Of a stretch of DNA of 64,000 nucleotides, positions 34,631-44,167 are shown in pieces (the stretch's first letter is position 1; each line of letters starts with the position of its first letter). Both the position numbers and the translations under genes were made by a program. Source of the stretch: UBA1422 sp963676385. GTDB taxonomy: Bacteria; Bacillota; Clostridia; Peptostreptococcales; Anaerovoracaceae. The stretch spans positions 1 through 64,000 of the forward strand of contig CAXXMM010000010.1 of NCBI GenBank assembly GCA_963676385.2, given 5' to 3'. Below the pieces are notes generated by a model. That model did no database searches and had not been told where the DNA came from. It was given only the letters and a program-made list of their open reading frames with translations.

Positions 34631-36148
34631 TTAACCAAAATACAGATTCGTTGTAACGTACTCAGGATCGCAAGTCACATCAATCCCCAAGGCGTTTAAC
34701 GTCTGCTCATCCCGATCGCTTAAAATTGCTGTGCAATGAGCACGGCATCCCCGCAACAAGGGTAATTTGCTGGCTGCAACCTCTGCCGAAGGGTTGTTTG
34801 TGGCAGAAACCGTCAATGCGTTGAGAATTTCTTCTGTGCTAAGGCTTAATTGCTCCTGATGCAGCACTTCTTCTTTTAGTTTTTGAACCCCTGTCAACAC
34901 GTGGGGGGATATTAGATGAAGATCGTCCGACATGCCGGAAAGAAGTTTGATGCCATTTAAAACCGTAGCGGCAGCGGCAACCATTCTTGTGGAACCTCTT
35001 CCTGTAACCGTTCTGCCGTCAGGTAATTCAAGGGCCATTACCACAACATTTTCATATTCAGTTCCCAAGCCTCGTTTGTGTTCTGCATATTCTCTGGCAA
35101 AGGAGACCACCTTTCGGTCTTCTCCCCGCAAATTCAATTCATCCATCAACAGCTTGGAACGCTGAACAGATTCTTCATTAATTTTGCCCTTTTTGTAGTC
35201 GCAGCAGGCAATTAAATAACGTCTGATAATTTCCTGTTTGGCCGCATCACGACAAACATTGTCATCAATAATGCTGAATCCGGCCCGATTCACACCCATG
35301 TCTGTAGGTGATTTATATTCTGATTCCTGTCCGGTGATTTTTTCTATGATACGCTTCACCACAGGAAATACTTCCAAATCTCGATTATAGTTGATTGCCG
35401 TTTCACCATATGCTTCCAGATGGAAAGAGTCAATCATGTTCACGTCCCGCAAATCCGCCGTTGCCGCCTCATAGGCCACATTAACCGGATGCTTCAAAGG
35501 CAAGTTCCAAATGGGAAAGGTTTCAAATTTTGCATATCGAACTTTGGTACCTCTCCGGTTGTCATGATACAGTTGGGAAAGACAGGTAGCCAGTTTGCCG
35601 CTGCCCCCTCCCGGGCCTGTGACGACAACCAAGGGTTTGGTTACTTCAATATATGGGTTTGCCCCATATCCCTCTTCACTGACAATGGTTTCCACATCTG
35701 TAGGGTATCCCTTTGTAAAACTATGAGTGTAGGTTTTAATCCCCCGTCTTTCCAGCTTATTAATAAACATATTTACTGCCGGCACATCCTGATATCGGGT
35801 GACCACCACACTATTGATTGTTAATTGGTATTTTCTAAAAACATCAATGAGACGAAGAACTTCTAAATCATAAGTGATACCAAAATCCTGGCGTGTTTTG
35901 CTGGTGGCAATGTCTCCGGCATAAATACATATAATGATTTCCGCCCGATCCCTTAACTTTTGGAGCAATTTGATTTTGGCATTCTCGTCAAACCCGGGAA
36001 GAATTCTCATGGCATGCTTGTCATGAACCAGTTTCCCTCCAAATTCCAAATATAACCGTTCGCTGTTGCCTTCGTTAATGCGTTCTATAATATATTTTGA
36101 TTGCTCCTCAATGTATTTATCCGCATCAAACCCAATTTTTTGCTCCAT
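34631..36148 (-). CDS. DUF1846 domain-containing protein
   Basis: A 505-residue cytosolic protein of family DUF1846. Recognisable blocks are IGFDADKYIEEQSKYI at the N-terminus, LEFGGKLVHDKHA, VVVTGPGGGSGKLATCLSQ (a P-loop-like glycine stretch), and SPTDMGVNRAGF. Structures in the family show nucleotide- or NAD-binding folds, but the reaction is not settled. The next gene, an AEC transporter, begins 4 bases after its stop. Confidence 0.9.
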   Translation of the reverse strand: MEQKIGFDADKYIEEQSKYIIERINEGNSERLYLEFGGKLVHDKHAMRILPGFDENAKIKLLQKLRDRAEIIICIYAGDIATSKTRQDFGITYDLEVLRLIDVFRKYQLTINSVVVTRYQDVPAVNMFINKLERRGIKTYTHSFTKGYPTDVETIVSEEGYGANPYIEVTKPLVVVTGPGGGSGKLATCLSQLYHDNRRGTKVRYAKFETFPIWNLPLKHPVNVAYEAATADLRDVNMIDSFHLEAYGETAINYNRDLEVFPVVKRIIEKITGQESEYKSPTDMGVNRAGFSIIDDNVCRDAAKQEIIRRYLIACCDYKKGKINEESVQRSKLLMDELNLRGEDRKVVSFAREYAEHKRGLGTEYENVVVMALELPDGRTVTGRGSTRMVAAAATVLNGIKLLSGMSDDLHLISPHVLTGVQKLKEEVLHQEQLSLSTEEILNALTVSATNNPSAEVAASKLPLLRGCRAHCTAILSDRDEQTLNALGIDVTCDPEYVTTNLYFG

Positions 36149-36189
36149 TGTTCACCTCTAAATTAATTTACACGATAACTGATTTGTCT

Positions 36190-36285
36190 TTATAAAATTC
36201 CACCCACCATAATTAGTGATGTAATCACAAGCGCGGCAACCAAAACCAATGCGACGACTTGAATCCATTTGCGATTTGTGTACAT
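36190..36285 (-). CDS. 31-residue single-pass membrane peptide
   Basis: ATG at 36285 is preceded by AAGGAGGAAAAC, among the strongest ribosome sites in the window. The peptide starts MYTNRKWIQ, then has a hydrophobic helix of about 20 residues (VVALVLVAALVITSLIM) and ends VGGIL. It sits between DUF1934 and DUF1846 genes on the same strand. Size and basic-then-hydrophobic layout recall the Prli42/DUF4044 class of tiny firmicute membrane proteins, but homology is not certain. Confidence 0.7.
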   Translation of the reverse strand: MYTNRKWIQVVALVLVAALVITSLIMVGGIL

Positions 36286-36302
36286 GTTTTCCTCCTTGGC
36301 AA

Positions 36303-36728
36303 TTACACGATTTCCAGTTCCAACCTGCTTCGCCCTTCGCTAAGGCCGGCAAGGCTAATATCATAATCAATGGCCAATCGGCCCTTTTGATTCAACGTAA
36401 TTTCATTTTCTACCTGAGTTGTCAAAACTTCCATTTTTATGGGTCCATACGGCGTATCAAATGTCCCTGCATACCGCTTCCCTTTTTCAAAAACAATTTC
36501 TGTTCCCAAGTCAAGTCCCTCTCCCTGGCGAGTCATTTTGATAGCGTTTCCCTTCACCGACATTAATGTGGTACAACCCGGCATACCGGAAAGCTCCGAT
36601 TCTTCATAGGAAAGAAAGAGGGTGCCGCCGCGGGTGTACATTTTGCCTTCTGTGACAAATTCCACTTGTTCTTCCTCTTCTTGACCGTTATATTGTTTGC
36701 CGGTTATTTTCAGGGTTACGTTTTTCAT
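36303..36728 (-). CDS. DUF1934 domain-containing protein (YwiB-like)
   Basis: A 141-residue lipocalin-like beta-barrel protein of family DUF1934. Blocks include VTLKITGKQ at the start, EGKMYTRGGTLFLSYEESELSGM in the middle (first part TEGKMYTRGGTLFLSYEE), and GRLAIDYDISLAGL near the end. Function unknown. It overlaps the mscL stop by one base and is followed by the 31-residue membrane peptide. Confidence 0.85.
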   Translation of the reverse strand: MKNVTLKITGKQYNGQEEEEQVEFVTEGKMYTRGGTLFLSYEESELSGMPGCTTLMSVKGNAIKMTRQGEGLDLGTEIVFEKGKRYAGTFDTPYGPIKMEVLTTQVENEITLNQKGRLAIDYDISLAGLSEGRSRLELEIV

Positions 36729-37102
36729 TATTTCTCCTTCAACAAATCTCTGATTTCTGTGAGCAGTTCTGCTTCACTGGGCCCCGGCGCAGGCGCAGGC
36801 TCTTCTTTTTTGCTAAGCAAGCCAGCCTTGTTCACCACTCGAATCACCAGAAAAATCGAGAAGGCGATAATGAGAAAATTCAGGCACTGTTGCAAGAAAA
36901 AGCCATATCCTATGGCAGCATCTCCCACTGTAACGCTGAGACTTTCGATGTTCACGCCACCTATCAACACGCCAATGAGGGGCATGATAATTTGCTCCAC
37001 CAATGCGGCGATTATTTTTCCAAAGGCACCACCTATCACCACGGCGATAGCTAAGTCAATCAAATTTCCCTTAAATGCAAACTCTTTAAAATCTTTCCAC
37101 AT
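36728..37102 (-). CDS. mscL: Large-conductance mechanosensitive channel
   Basis: Pentameric stretch-activated channel releasing solutes on osmotic downshock. 124 residues: N-terminal FKEFAFKGNLIDLAIAVVIG forms the gating helix, with TM2 around FGFF-like YGFFLQQCLNFLIIAFSIFL. The C-terminal cytoplasmic helix is EILTEIRDLLKE-like (SEAELLTEIRDLLKEK). GGAG precedes the ATG at 37102, which overlaps the mutase gene by 17 bases. Confidence 0.95.
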   Translation of the reverse strand: MWKDFKEFAFKGNLIDLAIAVVIGGAFGKIIAALVEQIIMPLIGVLIGGVNIESLSVTVGDAAIGYGFFLQQCLNFLIIAFSIFLVIRVVNKAGLLSKKEEPAPAPGPSEAELLTEIRDLLKEK

Positions 37103-38864
37103 GTTGTTCTCCTTCCTCAACTAACGCTCTTACTTCCTTTTCTAATTGTGACAGCCGGCTTTCTGCGGTCTTGGCCTGATCACTTTTCACAAATAGGTAT
37201 ATCTTCAATTTCGGTTCCGTCCCCGACGGCCGAACAATGAAGCTGTTATGGTTTGGATATACAAATTCCATGATATTCTCTTTTGGCAACCCGGTGGGCT
37301 TCATGCCTACCGACATGTCACAGCCTTTTTCGCCTCCTAAATAATGAGTAACCCCTTCCAAATAGTCTACTACTTTTTTGGCCTTGCTCCCCATAAAAGG
37401 TTCCCGTTGATTTTCTCGGAAACGCTCCATAATGGCCTGCATCATGGATACCCCATCTGCCCCCTCAAAAACAAAGCTGAGGACTCTTTCACAATAATAT
37501 CCGTATTTCCTGTAAATTTCATTAAGTACCTGCACCAGTGTCTTTCCGGTTCTTTTGTGATACGCTGCCATCTGGCAAAGGAGCAGTGCTGTTCCTACCG
37601 CATCCTTGTCTCGAACGTAAGGATTTTCCAAAAACCCATTTCCTTCTTCAAACCCAAAGACAAAACGATTTTCTTGCCCCTCCACCTGCAAATCAGAAAG
37701 AATCGCCCCAATATATTTAAAGCCGATAAGGGTGGTTCTCACTTCTCCCCCAACGGTTTTGACCATTTCATCTACCAGCGGCGTGCTGACAATGGTTCGA
37801 ACCAAAATCGGATTCTTTGGTAAAGGTTTCTTTTTTAAAATAAAATCAAGCAAAAGGATGGCAATTTCATTACCCGTAAAAACCCGATATCCATTTCTCA
37901 GATGTCCGGTAGGATCTCCCTGAGATTCTTGGCTTGCCACGGCAAGGCCTACGCGATCGCTGTCAGGATCGGTGGCAAGAATCACATCTCCGCCAACCTT
38001 GTCGCACAGTTTCATCGCCAAATCGTAAACTTCCGGCAGTTCTGGATTGGGATTGGGACAGGTGGGAAAGGTACCATCCGGATTTCCTTGTTCTGAAACC
38101 ACATGAAAAGAAGTCAACCCGGCATCGGTTAAACCCCGGGTAACCGGTCCAAGGCCCGCACCATTCAACGGGGTATAAACCACCGATAAATCCGCCAAAC
38201 TTTCCCCGAGGGATAGCCGATGGATTGCCTGATAGTAACTTTCTTCAACTTCCTTTGAAATATATTGACATCCCTTTTGCAACGCTTCTTCAAAAGAAAT
38301 GATGTGGGAATCGTCAAAATACGAAACCTGCTCAATCTCTGCCAGTATTTCATCCGCAGCCTGAGCGAGAATCTGGGCGCCATCATCGCCATATACCTTA
38401 TAGCCGTTGTACTCTTTTGAATTGTGGCTGGCCGTAATCATGATGCCCAATTGACACTTCAGAAATCGGGTTACAAAAGACAACGCCGGCACAGGCATGA
38501 TTTGCGAAAACATCCGTACATTTATGCCCTTGGAAACCAACACCAAAGCCGCTGTTTCCGCAAAAGCACGGGAATTCTGTCGACTATCATAACTAATGGC
38601 AACCGTAGGGGTATTGTACTTGCCCTTAAGGTAATTGCTCACTCCCTTTGTCACTCTTCGGATAACCACCTGATTCATTCGGTTGGTACCCGGTCCCATT
38701 ATACCCCTCAACCCTGCCGTTCCAAAGGCAAGATCTTTGTAAAACGCATCATAAACCTGTTCGCTTTCCGGATCCATCTGCGCCAGTATTTTTTTTGTAT
38801 CCTCATCAACCGTTGGCTCTATCATCCATTTATGATAGCCTGTTTGGTATTGTTTCATCTCCAT
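37086..38864 (-). CDS. Phosphoglucomutase/phosphomannomutase family protein
   Basis: Alpha-D-phosphohexomutase of 592 residues, the PgcA-like long form interconverting glucose-1- and glucose-6-phosphate (or phospho-ribose forms). FGTAGLRGIMGPGTNRMN at residue ~48 is the first block, ITASHNSKEYNGYK holds the phosphoserine, ATDPDSDRVG binds Mg2+, FGFEEGNGFL is the sugar-binding loop, and VRPSGTEPKLKIY binds phosphate. GGAGG precedes the start. Substrate preference cannot be told from sequence. Confidence 0.93.
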   Translation of the reverse strand: MEMKQYQTGYHKWMIEPTVDEDTKKILAQMDPESEQVYDAFYKDLAFGTAGLRGIMGPGTNRMNQVVIRRVTKGVSNYLKGKYNTPTVAISYDSRQNSRAFAETAALVLVSKGINVRMFSQIMPVPALSFVTRFLKCQLGIMITASHNSKEYNGYKVYGDDGAQILAQAADEILAEIEQVSYFDDSHIISFEEALQKGCQYISKEVEESYYQAIHRLSLGESLADLSVVYTPLNGAGLGPVTRGLTDAGLTSFHVVSEQGNPDGTFPTCPNPNPELPEVYDLAMKLCDKVGGDVILATDPDSDRVGLAVASQESQGDPTGHLRNGYRVFTGNEIAILLLDFILKKKPLPKNPILVRTIVSTPLVDEMVKTVGGEVRTTLIGFKYIGAILSDLQVEGQENRFVFGFEEGNGFLENPYVRDKDAVGTALLLCQMAAYHKRTGKTLVQVLNEIYRKYGYYCERVLSFVFEGADGVSMMQAIMERFRENQREPFMGSKAKKVVDYLEGVTHYLGGEKGCDMSVGMKPTGLPKENIMEFVYPNHNSFIVRPSGTEPKLKIYLFVKSDQAKTAESRLSQLEKEVRALVEEGEQHVERF

Positions 38865-38921
38865 AATGCCTCCCTAAATACCGTATTATTTTATCACAGA
38901 TGCCGCCAAAAATACATATAA

Positions 38922-38954
38922 AAAAGAAGCCTCCTTCCCAATGAGGAAGGAGGC
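38922..38954 (-). terminator. Rho-independent terminator after the GntR gene
   Basis: GCCTCCTTCC and GGAAGGAGGC form a perfect 10-bp stem with a 6-base loop, followed on the minus strand by TTCTTTTTT. It closes the ispE-gntR unit. Confidence 0.9.
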
Positions 38955-38963
38955 GGGTCGCTT

Positions 38964-39620
38964 TTAGATGTTATCTTCTTCAACTAATTTCTTAAGGCGA
39001 TCGATATGTACATCGGCAGCCTTTCTGGCCTTTTCTGTATCGCCGGTGAAGATCGCATCATAAATCACCTTATGTTCCCGTGGCATTTTTTCGGCCCGCT
39101 TAAAATCATCATAATACAAATATCGAAACCGCAGCACTAGTTCTTGCAACTGTTCAATCATATGAACCAGCATTTTGTTCCCGCTTCCCTCAACAATCAG
39201 GTGATGAAACGCTGTATCGTACTTTATCATATCCGGGGTGTTGTTTTCGATAACCGCCTTATTGTACGCCTCTGAAATCTCGGCCAATTTTTCCTTTTGC
39301 TCGTCTGTCATTCTCAAGGCTGCATAATAGGCCGCCAAGCCCTCCATGTTTTGACGAACTTCAAGGATGTCAACCATGTCTTTGGTGGAAATTTGAGAAG
39401 CATAGGCGCCTTTTCTCGGTTCGATGGTCACCAACCCTTCTTTTTCCAATTTGCGAATGGCTTCTCGAATAGGTGTACGGCTGACCCCCATTTCTTCCGC
39501 CATTTCAACTTCCATCATCCGTGTTCCCGGGACAATTTGCCCTTTAAGAATTTGCATTTTTAACTCTTCGTATACGATTTCCCGTAAAGGTCTATGGTTT
39601 TGAATGTCAAGATTTAACAT
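38964..39620 (-). CDS. GntR-family transcriptional regulator (FadR/FCD type)
   Basis: 218 residues. N-terminal winged helix: MAEEMGVSRTPIREAIRKLE is the recognition region, with GLVTIEPRKGAYAS as wing. The C-terminal FCD ligand domain includes Asp, His residues in MIKYDTAFHHLIVEGSGN and HKVIYDAIFTGD. The effector is probably a carboxylate but is not identifiable. It lies 11 bases downstream of ispE. Confidence 0.9.
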   Translation of the reverse strand: MLNLDIQNHRPLREIVYEELKMQILKGQIVPGTRMMEVEMAEEMGVSRTPIREAIRKLEKEGLVTIEPRKGAYASQISTKDMVDILEVRQNMEGLAAYYAALRMTDEQKEKLAEISEAYNKAVIENNTPDMIKYDTAFHHLIVEGSGNKMLVHMIEQLQELVLRFRYLYYDDFKRAEKMPREHKVIYDAIFTGDTEKARKAADVHIDRLKKLVEEDNI

Positions 39621-39630
39621 GGTATTCTCC

Positions 39631-40563
39631 TTATGGTGTAGTTTCGGTCAGAAACGTCTCTTTGTTTATGGTTTTCATTTCGCTGTAAACCCGCTGTGCA
39701 TCTTCCAACGTTCCATATATCCCATAAATGGTAGGGCCGCTGCCACTCATCAACACCTTGGCATTGGGGCAAACTTCCGCCATTTTGTTCTTTGTATACA
39801 CGACAGTATCATACATTTTTAGGGTATAAAATTCAAGCACATTTGCCATATTTTTTTCTATGTTGAGCAAATCACCTTTCTTCAGTCCCTCTATCAAGGC
39901 TTGGTTGTTTGGTCGCCGTAGAATCTCGTTGAATCGCAAGCCTTGGTAGACCTCCTTGGTGGACACGCGAACCGGCGGTTTACTTAAAACAACATAGGCA
40001 AAAATGCCGGGAAGCGGGGTTAATTCCGTCCCAATTCCTGTGGCCAGGGCACAACCCACCGCCAAAGGATCATGTAAGAATTTTGACCTCAAGTTCTTGT
40101 CATGAGCCCCTTGACCCATAATGCAAAAAGGAACATCCGCACCTAATTCCTTCCCTACTTGGCATAACTCCCCAACAGATAATCCCAGTTGCCAAAGCTG
40201 ATTGACACCATGAAGCACCGCCGCACCGTTGCTGCTTCCTCCTGCAAGTCCCGCTGCCACAGGAAGCCTTTTTTTAATGTCAATTCGAAGGGTTCCGCTT
40301 CTCCCTTGGCCATATCGATTTGCCATCAGCCTGGCGCCTTTGGTGCCAAGGTTTCTATCATCCACCGGCAAATATGGCCGATTGGTTGAGCATATCACAG
40401 ATATTTCCCCCGATGAATCCGGCATCCATTTCACTACCACATCATCGTGGAAGGCGATTTGCTGCATCACCATTTCCACCCGATGGTAGCCGGATGGCAA
40501 TTTTTCCATCACGTCAATGGATAAGTTGATTTTTCCAAAAGATTGGATGGTAATATACTTCAT
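39631..40563 (-). CDS. ispE: 4-diphosphocytidyl-2-C-methyl-D-erythritol kinase
   Basis: GHMP kinase of the MEP isoprenoid pathway, phosphorylating CDP-ME at the 2-hydroxyl (310 residues). The N-terminus reads FGKINLSIDVMEKLPSGYH; the ATP loop is LPVAAGLAGGSSNGAA; ELGADVPFCIMGQGA and a C-terminal MSGSGPTIYGI complete the family motifs. It precedes the GntR regulator by 11 bases. Confidence 0.94.
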   Translation of the reverse strand: MKYITIQSFGKINLSIDVMEKLPSGYHRVEMVMQQIAFHDDVVVKWMPDSSGEISVICSTNRPYLPVDDRNLGTKGARLMANRYGQGRSGTLRIDIKKRLPVAAGLAGGSSNGAAVLHGVNQLWQLGLSVGELCQVGKELGADVPFCIMGQGAHDKNLRSKFLHDPLAVGCALATGIGTELTPLPGIFAYVVLSKPPVRVSTKEVYQGLRFNEILRRPNNQALIEGLKKGDLLNIEKNMANVLEFYTLKMYDTVVYTKNKMAEVCPNAKVLMSGSGPTIYGIYGTLEDAQRVYSEMKTINKETFLTETTP

Positions 40564-40604
40564 TGAAACATCCTCATATATACCAAGTTGATATTTTTTT
40601 AAAT

Positions 40605-40630
40605 AAAATGGGCGGAACCCCGCCCATTTT
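40605..40630 (-). terminator. Hairpin terminator after the Ig-like protein gene
   Basis: AAAATGGGCGG and CCGCCCATTTT form an 11-bp stem with a 4-base loop 8 bp after the stop at 40638, followed by ATTTAAAAAAA-type AT sequence. Confidence 0.75.
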
Positions 40631-40637
40631 AATGTGG

Positions 40638-41486
40638 TTACTTATTCTTTTTCTTGCCTTTTTTCGCGGTTTGCTGCTTCTTTCTTTCTTGCTTCGCCTT
40701 TTCGGCGGCAGCTTTTTTTGCTGCGATGGCCGCTTTTCCCGTCTTGTATTGAGCGCCACCTTCAGAAATTGGTCTAGGCTTTGAAACCCTCATGTTATTT
40801 GAGGCGATTTCCACTTTATTTTCTGCGACATGCCGCTTTTTCTTTGCTTCCTTTTGGACTCGCTTCTCTTTTTTCTTTTGCTCCAGTGCAACAATTTCTT
40901 GTACTGATTTCCCGGTTTCTTTTGCGACTTTGTAAGGATTGACAGGTTCGTCCTTTTTCTCTTTAGCTTTCTCCGCTTCTTTTTTGGCAGTCTTAGTAGT
41001 AAAGAAAATCATTCCCACTACCATGACCCCCATCATAACCATACTGGCAGTCATGCTGCTTGACGGATTCAACGTTTCAAATTGGACCTTCAGCTCTTTT
41101 CCCAAAGCCGTCCCATCCGCCGAGACAAAGGCTGGGTCAATGGTCAATGTATATTTTGTGCTACCTTTGATGGTAACACCTTTCTTAGCAGTATCTGCAA
41201 GTACCAACAAGATGTTGGTTTCCTTTGGATTAAAGACCACTCGAACAGGTACGTTTTTGCCCTTGGCATCCACCAGTTTGCACAGCTTGGCGTTGGTTGC
41301 CTGATATTCTTTAGAATATACCGATTGAGTAAACTCAACTTTCACCCCCATGTTGTCTATGGCCATGCCGGTCTGCCCGTCCGTTGGAGAAGTTTTTGTT
41401 ACCTCAAAAGTAGCGGCAAAGGCAAAGGTAGTTGTCAGCAAGACGAGCAACAGCACAAGGCTGATGATTGCGCCTATTCTTTTCAT
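40638..41486 (-). CDS. Secreted/membrane Ig-like (Big_5) protein with lysine-rich tail
   Basis: 282 residues. A signal peptide (MKRIGAIISLVLLLVLL) is followed by a bacterial Ig-like domain of the SbsA/Big_5 type, with TSPTDGQTGMAIDN and FTQSVYSKEY and closing LGKELKVQFET (about residues 25-140). A transmembrane helix (ASMVMMGVMVVGMIFF) comes next, then a ~115-residue tail of mostly Lys, Ala, Glu and Gln. The tail should be cytoplasmic and could bind nucleic acid or membrane. Its start overlaps the tadA stop by 4 bases. Confidence 0.75.
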   Translation of the reverse strand: MKRIGAIISLVLLLVLLTTTFAFAATFEVTKTSPTDGQTGMAIDNMGVKVEFTQSVYSKEYQATNAKLCKLVDAKGKNVPVRVVFNPKETNILLVLADTAKKGVTIKGSTKYTLTIDPAFVSADGTALGKELKVQFETLNPSSSMTASMVMMGVMVVGMIFFTTKTAKKEAEKAKEKKDEPVNPYKVAKETGKSVQEIVALEQKKKEKRVQKEAKKKRHVAENKVEIASNNMRVSKPRPISEGGAQYKTGKAAIAAKKAAAEKAKQERKKQQTAKKGKKKNK

Positions 41487-41950
41487 AATATCGTGTCCTC
41501 CGATTTCTTATTCCTTATTGAAATGAAAAAGTCCTGCATAATGCGCCTGCAGTCTTCTTCCATCCTGCCAAACTCCACCTGTGGGTGATGATTTAACTGT
41601 GGATTTCCGATGACGTCCAAGACTGTGCCGCAGGCTCCCGCTTTGGGATCCCTGGTTCCGATGACGATTTTGGCAAGACGTGCCAGTACAATTGCACCGG
41701 CACACATACTGCAAGGCTCTGTTGTTACATAAAGGGTGCATCCTAAAAGACGCCATCCGCCCAAGGTCTTTGCGGCATCTCTGATTGCCAAGATTTCCGC
41801 ATGGGCAGTGGGGTCCTTCATGGTTTCGGTTCGGTTATGGCCCCGGCCGATGATTTCCCCGTCCTTTTCGATTATAGCCCCGATCGGCACTTCTCCCATG
41901 GCCAGCGCCATTTGAGCCTGCACTAAGGCTTCTTTCATCATCTTTTCCAT
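41483..41950 (-). CDS. tadA: tRNA-specific adenosine deaminase
   Basis: Zinc deaminase converting A34 to inosine in tRNA-Arg(ACG), 155 residues. HAEILAIRDAAK supplies the zinc His and catalytic Glu, and TTEPCSMCAGAI the two zinc Cys. VPIGAIIEKDGEIIGRGHN is the N-terminal signature. It overlaps the downstream Ig-like gene by 4 bases. Confidence 0.95.
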   Translation of the reverse strand: MEKMMKEALVQAQMALAMGEVPIGAIIEKDGEIIGRGHNRTETMKDPTAHAEILAIRDAAKTLGGWRLLGCTLYVTTEPCSMCAGAIVLARLAKIVIGTRDPKAGACGTVLDVIGNPQLNHHPQVEFGRMEEDCRRIMQDFFISIRNKKSEDTIL

Positions 41951-42070
41951 ATACTGTACGATATTATCATACTTTCATGAAGGATTCAACATTTATGTAT
42001 GAGTAGACTTGCAATTTCAAGCCTTGTTTAGTATGATAATTTCATTATGAATTTTTGAGAGGTTTCCTTT

Positions 42071-42724
42071 ATGATAATAGATATCCTGGTTGGCATTATA
42101 ATTGTTGGCGCAATGGTCCACGGACTACGAAAAGGTTTTATATTTACTTTCATCCATACCATCGGTTGGGTGTTGGCCTTGATGCTTGCATATATTGCGA
42201 CCCCCTATGTGAAGAAGCTATTGTTGGGAGAAACCACCATTTATGACTCCCTAAAAGAAGACTTTGCCAACCGATTTGCAGATTCCACTCCTTCCGCTCA
42301 AACAGCCTTTGATAGTTTGCCGGCCAACTATGGCGATATCATTAGTGACAAAATCGGCAACATGACAAACAGTATGATTCAGCAGGCAGCTGAAGGATTT
42401 GCGGGTCTGGTTCTCACGGTACTTGTGTTTGTTGGATTGGTAATTGCCATTAAAATTGTGTTGTGGCTAGTTCTGCGTTTATTGTCCAAAGACTATAACG
42501 ACGGCTTTATGAACTTTTTTGACGGGTTGTTTGGTTTAGTTTTTGGGTTAATAAAAGGACTGTTGGTTGCATTTGTTTTCCTCGCATTGCTTTTGCCGGC
42601 AATCAATTTGGTTTCGCCGGATTATACCACCCAAGCTGTAGCTTCTCTGGACAATTCCTTGTTTGCCAAAGAATTATATGATAACAACTTTATTGTCTTG
42701 TTCCTCCAAAGCTTTATCAGCTAA
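42071..42724 (+). CDS. CvpA family membrane protein
   Basis: 217 residues with about four hydrophobic segments in the CvpA/colicin V production family layout: IIDILVGIIIVGAMVHGLRKG at the N-terminus, an extracytoplasmic loop (~60-110), then LVLTVLVFVGLVIAIKIVLW and LVFGLIKGLLVAFVFLALLL. Function in Gram-positives is poorly defined. GAGAGG lies upstream of the ATG, and a bidirectional terminator follows. Confidence 0.87.
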   Translation: MIIDILVGIIIVGAMVHGLRKGFIFTFIHTIGWVLALMLAYIATPYVKKLLLGETTIYDSLKEDFANRFADSTPSAQTAFDSLPANYGDIISDKIGNMTNSMIQQAAEGFAGLVLTVLVFVGLVIAIKIVLWLVLRLLSKDYNDGFMNFFDGLFGLVFGLIKGLLVAFVFLALLLPAINLVSPDYTTQAVASLDNSLFAKELYDNNFIVLFLQSFIS

Positions 42725-42765
42725 TCGCCCTTAGGAGAAACGATTGAAGCCTGTTATCTTGAAAT

Positions 42766-42807
42766 GAAAAAGCGACACCTGTTCATCTATTCAGGTATCG
42801 CTTTTTT
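42766..42807. terminator. Bidirectional terminator between cvpA and srtB
   Basis: AAAAAGCGACACCTG pairs with CAGGTATCGCTTTTTT (one mismatch) around TTCATCTATT. T-runs lie on both strands and the genes converge here. Confidence 0.88.
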
Positions 42808-42823
42808 GATGGTGAAACGCCCA

Positions 42824-43639
42824 TTATTTTATCTTTTTGGCCACAACCACAAATCTGCCATCCTCCACTTGATAAGCACAAGTGGATAAGGTTAAAACCT
42901 GCTCATTATCAACGGTAACACCCGTGTCATATTCAGCAATGGCTTTGCTGCTTGCAATGTATTCCCTCAAACTGCCGGCAGAGGTTATATTGTTATATTT
43001 GTAATACTTAAAACCTTTGTAGTCTGAGTCATAAATTTGAGTATAAAATGCCGCTACCACTTTGTAGGTTCCCTTTTCCTTAATGGTGTCGAAGGTAAAG
43101 GTTTTATGGGTTTTGTAAAAATCTTCTTTGGCATATTTGAGCAAGTCATGGAACATGGTGCCGTTTTTCATATTGTGCCCGTAGATTGTCCAGTTTAGTG
43201 TGGGGATATCAATGTCGGACGTAGCATCCATAAAAGGCGTGCCTGCAATGGAATGCTCTTTTTTGAAATTTCTTCGCAAATAATATTCCGGGCTTTTTTT
43301 GGTTTGCATAATCGGATAGTTGACCTTGGTGTCTTTGATTTGCAGCCATCCTATAATGTCACTGTTTTGTTTGTGAAGCGCCTTAAGGTCATAGGTCCCG
43401 GAAACCGTCAGCTGGGTGAAATCATCTTGCGCTGCCTTTCCCACAAAATAATTCTTGGCCAACATGCCGGCTGAAACAAGAAAAATGCATAGAAAGATGA
43501 GAAACAAAACGGTACGAACAGGCCCCATTCGGCCAAAGAAGCCTTTTCGTTTTTTCGCTTCTCTATTTGCCTGCAAATCTATTTCTTCACCAACATCTAT
43601 GTTTTGCAAGTTAATATTGTTTTCCTTGTTATTTTCCAT
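42824..43639 (-). CDS. srtB: Class B sortase
   Basis: Membrane transpeptidase that anchors surface proteins to peptidoglycan (271 residues). The N-terminal cytoplasmic part precedes a TM helix (TVLFLIFLCIFLVSAGML near residue 45). The sortase domain has the catalytic His in WTIYGHNMKNG, Cys in VLTLSTCAYQ and Arg in EDGRFVVVA. IIGWLQIKDTKVNYPIMQT is typical of class B. Class B enzymes of Clostridioides difficile cut (S/P)PxTG motifs, and a protein with SPKTG is encoded at 52735-53697, a likely substrate. Confidence 0.94.
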   Translation of the reverse strand: MENNKENNINLQNIDVGEEIDLQANREAKKRKGFFGRMGPVRTVLFLIFLCIFLVSAGMLAKNYFVGKAAQDDFTQLTVSGTYDLKALHKQNSDIIGWLQIKDTKVNYPIMQTKKSPEYYLRRNFKKEHSIAGTPFMDATSDIDIPTLNWTIYGHNMKNGTMFHDLLKYAKEDFYKTHKTFTFDTIKEKGTYKVVAAFYTQIYDSDYKGFKYYKYNNITSAGSLREYIASSKAIAEYDTGVTVDNEQVLTLSTCAYQVEDGRFVVVAKKIK

Positions 43640-44167
43640 CTTGTACCCTCCCGGTCGTAATCTCGATGCTTATTGTTAACGGCACTGTATACGCCTATTT
43701 CTCATCCAAAAGAACCTCGCGTTTTTCATATATACGATTTCGTATATATGAAATCATTATACATAATAATATTATTACAACTGCAATCGTCATATATAGA
43801 TCCCCATAGCATATCCCACCATATCCCGCCATACCCTTTCCATAAAAAAATCCAGCCAAAAAAAATAAGCAAAAAACATATCCAATCCCTGTTACTTCTG
43901 ACACTCTACATAAAATATCATTATACACGTAATTATCATTTGCGTTAATACATACCCAAATGATTAAAGGCAACCCAATCATTGCCCAAAAAATAAATGT
44001 AAATTTGAAAATACGCTTGTTTTTTATGAAAAAAATCAACAAAATCCACGAAAAGACACATAACAAAGATGCTATAAAATTCAATAATGTTGTTGTGCCC
44101 TCACCTGGATCCAATTGTGTCATGGTGGTAATCATTGCAATCGTTGATGGACTGCGTCGATATTTGT

